64,000 nt of DNA from contig JAMFTG010000072.1 of NCBI GenBank assembly GCA_023974075.1, positions 232,001 through 296,000 on the forward strand, read 5' to 3'. The notes under the pieces were generated by a model. That model was not told the origin of the DNA, did not search any database, and saw only the letters and a list, made by a program, of their open reading frames with translations. Made by a program: the position numbers and the translations under genes. Below are positions 34,941 to 47,500 of the stretch, piece by piece (within the stretch, counting starts at the first letter, position 1; the number at the start of each line of letters is the position of its first letter). This DNA is from Chaenocephalus aceratus. Taxonomy: Eukaryota; Chordata; Actinopteri; Perciformes; Channichthyidae.

Positions 34941-35365
34941 CTGGTCCTTTATCACCATATGCCAACACAGAGAATGGTTAACAATACAATTAGATTTTGA
35001 ATGAGGGGAACCCGCTGAATGCTCGTTGTTTGCTCTGCAGGATTGTCGTCGGTTGAAGAACTTCTCCTCTCTCAAGGCCATCCTGTCGGCCCTTCAGTCT
35101 AATGCAGTTTACAGGCTGAGAAAGACCTGGGCTGCCGTGAACAGGTTGGGTTAGAGACGTCTCAAAGGCCACATTTCTGTCCCTCTGTCACTTTTATGTT
35201 GTTTTCTACATAGTCGTCCTTTTAATGAGGACATTGAACCCTCATCGAGTGCAATTCAATGTCCCTGACTGAGCAAGTCAGCAAATGTCTTGGTGACATA
35301 ACGGTCATCAACAACGCAGTTAACAATAACTGCAGCATAACTTCATGTTGTTGCTTGAAGGCAAA
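34941..35365 (+). pseudogene. inverted duplicate of rgl3 exon 7 and flanking introns
   Basis: About 425 bp corresponding to the reverse complement of 12296-12720. The 104-nt exon (about 35042-35145) is identical to rgl3 exon 7, with acceptor CTCTGCAG kept and the donor changed from GTAGGG to GTTGGG. Flanking intron differs at only a few positions. It lies in intergenic DNA on the opposite strand to rgl3 and between two copies of the minisatellite MITE. A lone internal exon is unlikely to be expressed. Confidence 0.92.
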
Positions 35366-35955
35366 TGATGGATACACGGATCGTGTTCAAATCAATAGGC
35401 ACGCAATGACTCTAAAGAATAATGATCACGCACCAACACACATTCAGACTAAAGGAACCAGCTGTTTGGGAAATGAGAGAAGTAGAAAGTACAGGTATTT
35501 GTGTTCAACATGTAAGAAGTAGAAAGTACAGGTATTTGAGTTCAACATGAGAGAAGTAGAAAGTACAGGTATTTGAGTTCAACATGAGAGAAGTAGAAAG
35601 TACAGGTATTTGGGTTCAACATGTAAGAAGTAGAAAGTACAGGTATTTGAGTTCAACATGAGAGAAGTAGAAAGTACAGGTATTTGTGTTCAACATGTAA
35701 GAAGTAGAAAGTACAGGTATTTGAGTTCAACATGAGAGAAGTAGAAAGTACAGGTATTTGAGTTCAACATGTAAGAAGTAGAAAGTACAGGTATTTGTGT
35801 TCAACATGTAAGAAGTAGAAAGTACAGGTATTTGAGTTCAACATGTAAGAAGTCGAAGTCGTCAGAAAAATAAGTAGTGGAGTAAAGTACTGATACCAGA
35901 AACATGTACTTAAGTACAGTAACGAAGTATTTGTACTCCACTACTTCCCACCTCT
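35366..35955 (+). mobile_element. second, partial copy of the minisatellite MITE
   Basis: The internal part (ATGGATACACGGATCGTGTT onward) matches 31738-31860. About ten 37-bp units follow (35475-35855), then the terminal part ending TACTTCCCACCTCTG. Confidence 0.8.
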
Positions 35956-36903
35956 GCTGGCGCGTTAATTATCGAGGTCCAAAATGTTCTAGTATCTTGA
36001 TCAGACAGGTATGCATGGATGGATTACAGATTACTGACACGTGCTCAGACACTCAAAGAGACACATACCGACCAGAAGGACACTCAGAAGGACACTCAGA
36101 AAGACAGCGAAACTGAAAACATACAAAGAAACCAAAGCAACTACAAATTGTGCGAAACAGCTGCACACATAACGACTACAAAGTGGCATAGAAGTTATTA
36201 CAGAGACTCAAATTAACAAACCGTCTACAACGAAACCCCAAAAGACAAGAAAGGGGGTTAATGACCACGAAGAAAACAAATAACCACTCGGTCTTCAGGT
36301 TGATTTAAGTATACTTTGAGTGCAATACTTTGGTACTCTGCAGGACTTTTACTTGCAACAGATTCATTTAAAAGTGAAATATTGCTAATTGTACTAATAT
36401 GCAAAAATATCGGACTATTCTTCCACCACTCACATTCCAGAACAAATGGAGCCACAATTGAACTGATGAGAGATTTGGAGTTATTCTGTGCGCTGGGTAC
36501 ACCCGAGTCGTTACCATGACAGCAGAGAGCTCGCATCAACACGACAGATGTCCCTGTGATTGTGATCTGATCAGGATCACCTGCAGCCGTCAGCGGAGAT
36601 AAGAGCTGCTTACTGACCTGAGGACACACTGAACACACACTGCGGAGACAACACACACACACACCACCTGATGGACAGCAACAGAACAGCAGGGGGCAGT
36701 TCAAGGCTGTTATTGAGTGTAGCATGTCAAGCAAGATGTTCTTTATTTGAGAATGTACTTATACTTATAAGTTACTCATACTCGACTACATTTTAGAGGA
36801 TAATATTGTACTTTTTCCCGTGCTACATTTATTTATTGAAAACACTGATATGATGCAGTTTTGTGTAAATGGTATTCCTCTATTGGACTACTTTATTATC
36901 TTC
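35956..36903. other. intergenic, nothing recognised
   Basis: No gene or known repeat supported. Confidence 0.5.
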
Positions 36904-37639
36904 CGTAACACTTGCGCTTCTATTGGCTAGCGCTCCAACACATTGTACGTGATGAGGCTAAGGGGCGGGATATCTCTAAGCGGTTGACCAATCACAACAG
37001 AGCTGGCCAGCTAACCAATCAGAGCAGACTGGGCTCTGGTTTCAGACAGAGGGTGAAAAGAGGTGATGCAGCAGGAGAGGACTCTTTAAAGTAGAGACAC
37101 TACATACTGATATACACCTGAACATCAGCAGGAGAGGACTCTTTAAAGTAGAGACTCTACATACTGATATACACCTGAACATCAGCAGGAGAGGACTCTT
37201 TAAAGTAGAGACACTACATACTGATATACACCTGAACATCAGCAGGAGAGGACTCTTTAAAGTAGAGACACTACATACCGATATACACCTGAACATCAGC
37301 AGGAGAGGACTCTTTAAAGTAGAGACACTACATACTGATATACACCTGAACATCAGCAGGAGAGGACTCTTTAAAGTAGAGACACTACATACTGATATAC
37401 ACCTGAACATCAGCAGGAGAGGACTCTTTAAAGTAGAGACACTACATACTGATATACACCTGAACATCAGCAGGAGAGGACTCTTTAAAGTAGAGACACT
37501 ACATACTGATATACACCTGAACATCAGCAGGAGAGGACTCTTTAAAGTAGAGACACTACATACTGATATACACCTGAACATCAGCAGGAGAGGACTCTTT
37601 AAAGTAGAGCCTGAAAATGAGGATGATGGGCCCCTTTAA
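36904..37639. mobile_element. TTAA-type MITE with 57-bp array
   Basis: The left part (to about 37055) matches 770-910 of the compact copy. It is followed by about nine copies of a 57-bp unit (AGCAGGAGAGGACTCTTTAA, then AGTAGAGACACTACATACTG) and the right end GGGCCCCTTTAA. The 57-bp period keeps a 179-codon minus-strand frame open (MFRCISVCSVSTLKSPLLL repeated); this is not a gene. Confidence 0.8.
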
Positions 37640-37815
37640 CTTAAATTACATGTGTCAAATGTCCAAATGACTTGGGTCCCAAGGATTGAAGAAATCTGAA
37701 CATTTTTAACCAATTATACTTTTAAAAAGTGGGAAGAACATGTCACCCCAGCAACATGACACCTATCAATGAACATCAGATCGGATATTTGTGATTCATT
37801 TTTTCCAACAAAGTC

Positions 37816-37821
37816 TTTATT
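37816..37821 (-). terminator. slc44a2: candidate poly(A) signal for slc44a2 distal exon
   Basis: AATAAA on the minus strand about 600 nt downstream of the distal stop codon. A second candidate lies at 37986-37991. Which is used cannot be told. Confidence 0.4.
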
Positions 37822-38414
37822 TGGTTTATAAAACTAAGTCATCAAGCGGACCCTTACCCTTATAACACAATCGTTTGAAGTTGGCAAGCTCTCTGCTGTT
37901 GTTAAACGATACCGTAACAATTACTATAATACATAAGCAAAAACAGTTGGTTAAAAGACATTGTGCAATTACGTATAAAACTATTTTTATTTCAAAAACG
38001 TTCTCAGGTTAACTCCACAATAATGAAATGAGTACCAGAGTATAACCCTATACAATAAAAATGTAGCTTGTGTTCTTGAGTTTCTCCGTTACACACTCGC
38101 TGACAGATCGATTCTTTGTGCAGAGATAAAAACGAGTCGTAGTGTAACGGCTTTGGTAACAAGGTTAAATAAAGCTTCAAACATAACATAAGATAACGGC
38201 AAGATAAAAAGCGCAGAGACATATAAACAACTTTAAAGCTGACCTTCATGTAGCACAAATATTAAAATATATAACAAATAAGGCGGCGTCTTTAAAACTA
38301 TAAACTGTAGATTAATTAAAGTGGATAACACTTCCGATGGAGGCTCCTGGTGATTGAAGGCATCTGGTTCCAGAATGTTTTTCGTAAAGTCCAACATCAC
38401 TGCAGATCTTTCCG

Positions 38415-38521
38415 TTATTCAGCCGGTTCCGTCTTGTTCTTCTTGTTCAGGACATTTCGGAGGTTCTCCGGCATCAAGTAGGGCCTCTCTGCGCTGCCAT
38501 CGTTCCTCTCCAGATCCTCCA
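38415..38521 (-). CDS. slc44a2: slc44a2 alternative terminal exon 22b (distal)
   Basis: 107 nt to a TAA stop. Encodes [20 protein letters not shown], then [15 protein letters not shown]. Acceptor TTCCCAG|TGGAGG is strong. The tail is basic and close to the commonly described mammalian CTL2 end ([15 protein letters not shown]). Confidence 0.9.
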
Positions 38522-41500
38522 CTGGGAAACATTCAATAAAACAGGATTAAAGTCAGATTATTGGAGAGAGAAGTGCTTTAAAAACCAGGATCAGGCTTCA
38601 TTTATTAAGATTACAGCTGCAATATTTGTCCAAAAATAACCAATGGAATTTTTTTTAATGATATACATTCGCAATTTGATTTGCAATATACGAGGGAATG
38701 ATCATTTTTATATAAATAAAAACATTAAGTCTGTAAGACACCGGGACATCTTTGCAGCAATATAATATTTAATTCAGATATTTTTTTATATTTTACCTTT
38801 ACCAAATATCACACCTTTAATAACATTTTCATTAATTGTACAGCCCAATTTAATTATTAAATATGAAGGACAAAGTTCATTTACCGCAGACCATAAACAA
38901 CAACATGCATCAATTTTACGAGTTTAAATTACTTATTTTTAGACTTTTATCCTGAAATAATGTTTATTTAAAGGTGGGGTAGGTAAGTTTGAGAAACCGG
39001 CTCGAGATCGCTAGAATTTGAAAATACACAGCCGGAGAAAATCTGCCACTTCCTCACAGAGCCCCTCCTCCAACACACACGAACGCGCATATGACCAATG
39101 AGGGCACGAGATAAGTTTGTGCCCCGATGGAAGGCTGACAGGCAGGTAGGCCATCCAGTTACTTTAGCCGGGCCGGCTAAACGGATTGGTCGTACTTTTT
39201 ACAGTATTACGGCTTCTACAGATGAAAAAAAATGTTATGGATTTTTTGTCAAAGCACTTCAGATATTCATTGCTATCGGGATGTTAAGAGCATTCCATGG
39301 AATATAACAAAAAGTGTATCTCAAGCCGGTTTCTGAAACGTACCTACCCCACCTTTAAGCAACTTCGCAGCCAAGCACACACCTACTGAAGGCTACAACA
39401 TTTTACAGCATCTGTCGAAGGGCCACAGATCAACACAAAAAAAAAAGTCCCTTTTGGCTAACTCTGCAACCCAGCGAGGTTTAATAATGTGAACTGTCCC
39501 TGTTTAATAAACCAATAGAATTGAAGAATAGATGCAGAAGTACATTCCCAAAGTAACAGCAGGTTACTTTTATTGAGATTAAATCCTGGCTTGGTGTAAA
39601 CAGACGGAAAGTGCGTTGATGGTGCATAAATCTTTAATAAAAGTGCAAACAGACCAACACTAACTCTGTAAATCAGGCACAAAATGGTTTCAAGTTTCTA
39701 TTGGCCAGCAGAGGTGGGAAGTAACTAAGTACATTTACTCAAGTAATGCACTGTACTCATTTTGAGGTACTTGTACTTCACAAGTATTTCTATTTTCTGC
39801 TACTTTGTACTTCTAGTCCACTACATTGAAGACTGGCTCAAATTGTGAAAAACAACGACCATAAATTATCATATCTATGCAGATGACACCCAGATTTATG
39901 TAAAAATGTCACCAGGAGACTATTCTCCGATTCACTTGAGTACTTCTACTTTCACTCAAGTACAAGACCTGAGTACTTCTACTTTTACTCAAGTACTAGA
40001 TCTCCGAGTACTTCTACTCAAGTACAAGACCTGAGTACTTCTACCTTTACTCAAGTACTAGATCTCCGAGTACTTCTACTTTTACTCAAGTACTAGATCT
40101 CCGAGTACTTCTACCTTTACTCAAGTACTAGATCTCCGAGTACTTCTACTTTTACTCAAGTACTAGATCTCCGAGTACTTCTACTTTTACTCAAGTACTA
40201 GATCTCCGAGTACTTCTACCTTTACTCAAGTACTAGATCTCCGAGTACTTCTACTTTTACTCAAGTACAAGACCTGAGTACTTCTACCTTTACTCAAGTA
40301 CAAGACCCGAGTACTTCTACTTTTACTCAAGTACTAGATCTCCGAGTACTTCCACTTTTACTCAAGTACTAGATCTCCGAGTACTTCTACTTTCACTCAA
40401 GTACAAGACCTGAGTACTTCTACCTTTACACAAGTACTAGATCTCCGAGTACTTCTACTTTTACTCAAGTACTAGATCTCCGAGTACTTCTACCTTTACT
40501 CAAATACTAGATCTCCGAGTACTTCTACCTTTACTCAAGGACTAGATCTCCGAGTACTTCTACTTTTGCTCAAGTACTAGATCTCCGAGTACTTCTACTT
40601 TTACTCAAGTACAAGACCAGAGTAATTCTACTTTTACTCAAGTACTAGCTCTCCGAGTACTTCTACCTTTACTCAAGTACTAGATCTCCGAGTACTTCTA
40701 CCTTTACTCAAGTACTAGATCTCCGAGTACTTCTACTTTTACTCAAGTACTAGATCTCCGAGTACTTCTACCTTTACTCAAGTACTAGATCTCCGAGTAC
40801 TTCTACTTTTACTCAAGTACTAGATCTCCGAGTACTTCTACTTTTACTCAAGTACTAGATCTCCGAGTACTTCTACCTTTACTCAAGTACTAGATCTCCG
40901 AGTACTTCTACTTTTACTCAAGTACAAGACCTGAGTACTTCTACCTTTACTCAAGTACAAGACCCGAGTACTTCTACTTTTACTCAAGTACTAGATCTCC
41001 GAGTACTTCCACTTTTACTCAAGTACTAGATCTCCGAGTACTTCTACTTTCACTCAAGTACAAGACCTGAGTACTTCTACCTTTACACAAGTACTAGATC
41101 TCCGAGTACTTCTACCTTTACTCAAATACTAGATCTCCGAGTACTTCTACCTTTACTCAAGGACTAGATCTCCGAGTACTTCTACTTTTGCTCAAGTACT
41201 AGATCTCCGAGTACTTCTACTTTTACTCAAGTACAAGACCAGAGTAATTCTACTTTTACTCAAGTACTAGCTCTCCGAGTACTTCTACCTTTACTCAAGT
41301 ACTAGATCTCCGAGTACTTCTACTTTTACTCAAGTACTAGATCTCCGAGTACTTCTACCTTTACTCAAGTACTAGATCTCCGAGTACTTCTACTTTTACT
41401 CAAGTACTAGATCTCCGAGTACTTCTACTTTCACTCAAGTACTAGATCTCCGAGTACTTCTACCTTTACTCAAGTACTAGATCTCCGAGTACTTCTACTT

Positions 41501-44500
41501 TTACTCAAGTACTAGATCTCCGAGTACTTCTACCTTTACACAAGTACTAGATCTCCGAGTACTTCTACTTTTACTCAAGTACTAGATCTCCGAGTACTTC
41601 TACTTTCACTCAAGTACTAGATCTCCGAGTACTTCTACCTTTACTCAAGTACTAGATCTCCGAGTACTTCTACTTTTACTCAAGTACTAGATCTCCGAGT
41701 ACTTCTACCTTTACACAAGTACTAGATCTCCGAGTACTTCTACTTTTACTCAAGTACTAGACCTGAGTACTTCTACTTTTACTCAAGTACTAGATCTCCG
41801 AGTACTTCTACTTTTACTCAAGTAAAATATCCAAGTACTTCTCCCACCTCTGTTGGCCAGTGGCAGTGCGGGGAATCTTTAATAAAAAAGGCTAACAAAA
41901 AGGAGAACTTCCAAAAGGTTCCAGATCCTTCTCTTCAGAAGTCTTTAACTAAAGGGTTCCATTATGCCTGTAATTCAGCGTCTTCTCAAAACTCCTCTTC
42001 TCTAAACTTCATATTCCTCTTGAGGTTGCGACTGTTTCAACACAACGTCTTTATCGTCGTCTTCATCGTCTTGTTGCCGGGCAGAAGACGGATCCCCGGC
42101 TTTGTCCTTCAACAGAATCTCACGAAGCACCGAGGACATGTAATAAGGCCTTTCGGCTGAACCGTCATTGCGCTCCAGGTCTTCACCTTGTTGTGTGTGT
42201 GTGTGTGTGTACGTGTTAATGGATGGAATAGGAAATTAGTAATGAAATCAGGGATAAAGAAAGGTGTTATGGGAAGGTAGGGGGTGGAAGGAAGGTGGTG
42301 AATTGTGGGAAAATGAGAAAGAAAAAGGAGACAAAAAGAGAAAGAAAGTCAAATAGCAAGCAAAGCACCCACAGGCATTTATAGAGGAACACCAAGCAGC
42401 AGATTGACACCCTGCGAGCCTCAGACTGGTATTTAGAGATGGTAGGGTGGCTCACTGTGGAGTGGTGCAGGAATGAGTCCTAAAACCCGGACATTAGTTG
42501 GCATTTTAGCACTTCCACTTCCCTCGTCTCGAAGTAAACATTATCATTACTACGACATAAAAACACGTCAGCGAATACCACACTGGGGAATATCTGAACC
42601 TTATATGTGTCATAAAAATGGCGGTAGCTAACAAGTGTCTAAATGAGACGACTAAACGTCATCACGGCCAACATTAGCGTCCTTTAGCTTAGCGGTGGTG
42701 ACCTGAAGTCGTGACCGTGCTGTAGTTCCTTTATAGCCTAACATTATCCAACTTTAGCTTAGCGGTGGTGACGTGAAGTCATGTGACCGTGCTGTAGTTC
42801 CTTTATAGCCCAACATTAGCCACCTTTAGCTTAGCGGTGGTGACGTGAAGTCATGTGACCGTGCTGTAGTTCCTTTATAGCCCAACATTAGCCACCTTTA
42901 GCTTAGCGGTGGTGACGTGAAGTCATGTGACCGTGCTGTAGTTCCTTTATAGCCCAACATTAGCCACCTTTAGCTTAGCGGTGGTGACGTGAAGTCATGT
43001 GACCGTGCTGTAGTTCCTTTATAGCCCAACATTAGCCACCTTTAGCTTAGCGGTAGTGACGTGAAGTCATGTGACCGTGCTGTAGTTCCTTTATAGCCCA
43101 ACATTAGCCGCCTTTAGCTTAGCGGTGGTGACGTGAAGTCATGTGACCGTGCTGTAGTTCCTTTATAGCCTAACATTAGCCACCTTTAGCTTAGCGGTGG
43201 TGACGTGAAGTCATGTGACCGTGCTGTGGTTCCTTTATTGTCCAACGTGGTAAATTGTTGTTAATATGTTGAGATTATCCTGCTGAACAAGACGTGTAAG
43301 AATCATAAACGTGTGTTTGCCAATTATCTGCAATAATCCAATGGAATAATCCCATTGGCTTTTCCCTCAAAGCAGTCCTTGCCTTGCTTACTTCGGGTAG
43401 GCTACAAAAGGACAACATCCCTGCACCACTGTATATTCATGCAGTTTAGAATTAGTGACGGCCACCAAAAGCAATGTTGAAGAAGTGAGGAAAGTCTGGA
43501 TTCAGCCAATCGTTAATTTATCTTAGTGTTCTTTGTCTCTTAAAAGCCTTTCTTCAAATGTAACACATCTGCATTTTAAAAGGTCCCATGTCATGCTTTT
43601 CCAGTTATCACCCGTCCCCTTGTGTTATGAAGGTTTTTCTGCATGTGAACGGTCTGCAGAGTCACAAACCCTTAAAGTACACTCACACAGAAAATACCTG
43701 CAATAGCTCCAACAAGGCGTGTAGGACAGAGAGTGAATACACACACTATACAGAGATGCTGTATGAGAAACCAATGTGAGTTTGGAACATTGAACAATTT
43801 AAATCTATTCTAGTAGACCTCAACAATGGACTTCGTAGAAAAGGCCGTGACATGAGACCTTTAAGAAGTAATAATACAAAGGAGGTGATCATGAGCGAGG
43901 ACTTACAGAAGCAGAGGAACAGAGTGTCCACACACATGGCGTAAACACTGAAGAATCCGTGGGCGATGAGGTAGGATCCGACCACCACAGTCTGGAGAGG
44001 AGAAGAAGAAATGTATAAAGAAACATCAGAGATCAGGACCAAAAGAAAAGGCGTACAAATACTTTGTTACTGTACTTAAGTACATTTTTCTGGTATCAGT
44101 ACTTTACTTATTTTTCTGACGACTTTCTACTTTTACTTCTTACATGTTGAACTCAAATACCTGTACTTTCTACATCTTACATGTTGAACACAAATACCTG
44201 TACTTTCTACTTCTTACATGTTGAACTCAAATACCTGTACTTTCTACATCTTACATGTTGAACACAAATACCTGTACTTTCTACTTCTTACATGTTGAAC
44301 CCAAATACCTGTACTTTCTACTTCTTACATGTTGAACACAAATACCTGTACTTTCTACTTCTTACAAGTTGAACACAAATACCTGTACTTTCTACTTCTT
44401 ACATGTTGAACCCAAATACCTGTACTTTCTACTTCTTACATGTTGAACCCAAATACCTGTACTTTCTACTTCTTACATGTTGAACTCAAATACCTGTACT

Positions 44501-47500
44501 TTCTACTTCTCACATGTTGAACTCAAATACCTGTACTTTCTACTTCTCACATGTTGAACACAAATACCTGTACTTTCTACTTCTCACATGTTGAACCCAA
44601 ATACTTGTACTTTCTACTTCTTACATGTTGAACACAAATACCTGTACTTTCTACTTCTTACATGTTGAACCCAAATACCTGTACTTTCTACTTCTCACAT
44701 GTTGAACACTAATATCTGTACTTTCTACTTCTTACATTTTGAACACAAATACCTGTACTTTCTACTTCTTACATGTTGAACCCAAATACCTGTACTTTCT
44801 ACTTCTTACATGTTGAACTCAAATACCTGTACTTTCTACTTCTTACATGTTGAACACAAATACCTGTACTTTCTACTTCTTACATGTTGAACTCAAATAC
44901 CTGTACTTTCTACTTCTTACATGTTGAACCCAAATACCTGTACTTTCTACTTCTTACATGTTGAACACAAATACCTGTACTTTCTACTTCTTACATGTTT
45001 TTGATAGCTTTTAGAAAAACCCTAACTCAGCGCTTCAGAGGTAGAGGTAGAGAGGAGACACTCACCAGGATGGGAACCCAGTAGTAGTGCAGATGTGGAG
45101 CGGTGTCCTCGAAGGCCTTCACTCTCCCCGAGAAGAAGAAGAAGGCGAAGATCCCTGAGAATAAAAAACACAATCAAACTTCACAAAGCTCTATGCTGCA
45201 CACTGATTGGCTGTGAAGTATATTAAGATGCATACATGTACATAACAAATATTGCATTTCTTTGGGTAAACATATTTCAACCATATTCGATGTAAATATT
45301 GCTATATTTTGAATGTTATAGTTTCTTAGAATAGTTTTTTTTAATGTAATTTTTAAAGGTCACCTATCAGGCTATTTGTAGGCAATAGCACAGGTCTCAG
45401 ATATATAAAAAACATGTCTATGAAGTGTTTTGCTCAAAACACCAAACAGATCACCCATTCTAGCCATGCCTTATATCCCATTTTACTTCCTGTTTCAAAA
45501 GTGCTGATTTGGGGAATAAAGCTTTAAAAAGGAGGGGTCTGAGCTCATGCGGGACCCGGCAGCTACCGTCTAAACTAAATGCTGCCGTGATGAAACGCCA
45601 TATCATGGATCATCATGGATCTGAAACAGTCTGGAGCTCAAAGGCTTTCTCTCTTGCCGGTTACACCACGAGGTGAGTTCCTTTTCACTTCCTGCTTCTT
45701 CACACACATGCTCTCCAGTACAGGTTAGCTCTGAGTGTTAGCGATGCTAATGTGAACACCGACCATTTTACGTCCAAAACAGTCGGGCATTGTTTCTGAT
45801 AGCAACGTTTCTGATTGGGCCGTGGGTCCACATTTCAGATGTTACGTCATATCGGACGCAAATCTGGATCAGCTCCGTTGTTCCCCGTTTTTAGAGATTT
45901 GGGTACGGAGGAAAAGAGAGAGGGTTTTATTTTCTGACGCTGCGTGAGTTCCCCGACACACCGGGGACACATGTTGATGTATAGAAGACATCAACAAGTG
46001 CATTTTGCATGATAGGTCCCCTTTAAGTTATCCTTCTTTTTTATCCAGTCTAAAATGGAGCAACTGTCACCCAATACGCCCCGGGATAAATGAAACATTC
46101 TAATTAACCTTCTCTCGTCTAAAATAAAGTCAAACGAATATTTCGAGAATGAATAATTAATATTAAGACTCACCCACGAGCCCAACAATGAGCAGCTTCC
46201 CCAAAAACAAGAGGAAGTCTGTCACTTTGTCCAGGACAGCCACCCTGGGGGATTTAAAGAAATATAAAATGATATTCTGCAAATAAAATCTAAATAAAGT
46301 AAACTTTATTAAATCCACCTCACCTGATCATGTTCCTCATGAGGAGGAAGAAGGCGTTTTTGGCGGAGGTGCAGAAGTTATTCCCGTAGATCGCCGTCTA
46401 CAGGACAGACACTCATTACACTCAAATACTTTGTAAACATAAAGTAGGTTTAAAATAGAATGTTTCTACTTGATTGAAAAGGCAATAATAAAGCACGCAC
46501 CATGATGTAGGCATTTCTGTTGATGAACTTGACGAATTTCTCCAAACACCAGAAGCAGCATTTCAGGCAGCACAGCAGGAACTTGGTGCATTTATTATGA
46601 GCTCCTGTGAAAAATCATAATAAAATATACCGTAAGTGAAGGTATATTTACGATTAAATGCAATTTCCAAATAGAACTAAGTTCAATATTTGGTTAAATA
46701 GGGTTTTTTTCAACTAATTAAATACTCATATATACAGAGAAGATGACAACGCTAAACAAAGGGTAAACTTGTTCCGTTTTATACGTCTTGAAATCATAAA
46801 GTTTGTAGTAATTTTGCCATCATCATCATTTTTTTATTTTATTTTAATTTGAACTGTATTGTCATACTATATCTTAGATATTTTTATTTAAGTGTATTTG
46901 AAGTGTACTAAGTGTTATGTTCGTAACCTGAATTTAAATCAGGCTTTGTAATTATTTGAGTGACCGAGATCATGCAATGTTATTATTTGTTTATTGATTG
47001 TTATGAACCTGTCTGAGGACCACAGATGGAAATTAGCTATAATCTGGCACATTGCATCTCTTCTCTTTGCTGAGATTAATGTTTTGTATGCATGGTCCTT
47101 CTATAAATAAATAAATAAAATCATATTTAAGGTCCTGATGTAATTGGATAACCTTTTTATTCAAGTCTAAAGGTTGGACAGAGATTTAACAGTAAAAATA
47201 AAGATTATTTATAGATTGTGTTTTGTTCTTTTTGCACTTGAAATGCATTGGCTTCAGTAAAACAACCAATTAACCCCAACAACAACAACAACAACGTGAA
47301 TTAAACTGCAGCAGACCTTTGAGCTTGTGGTCCAGATACTCCAGCAGAACCCTGATGATCTGAACGATGGAGAGGATCAGGGAGCCGAATGCCAGAGTTC
47401 CCGTGTGATACCTGAAAAAACAGACATTAATAATAACTTAAATGTTTATTATAATAATAATAATACATTTTATTTCGAGGCGCCTTTCAGGACACCCAAG

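Noticed and set aside
35042..35145. Functional second rgl gene on the plus strand
   Set aside because: Only one exon is present, flanked by MITEs, with no neighbouring exons of the family in that orientation.
37042..37581. 179-codon minus-strand frame (19-residue repeats)
   Set aside because: Produced by a 57-bp array (19 codons per unit) in a MITE.
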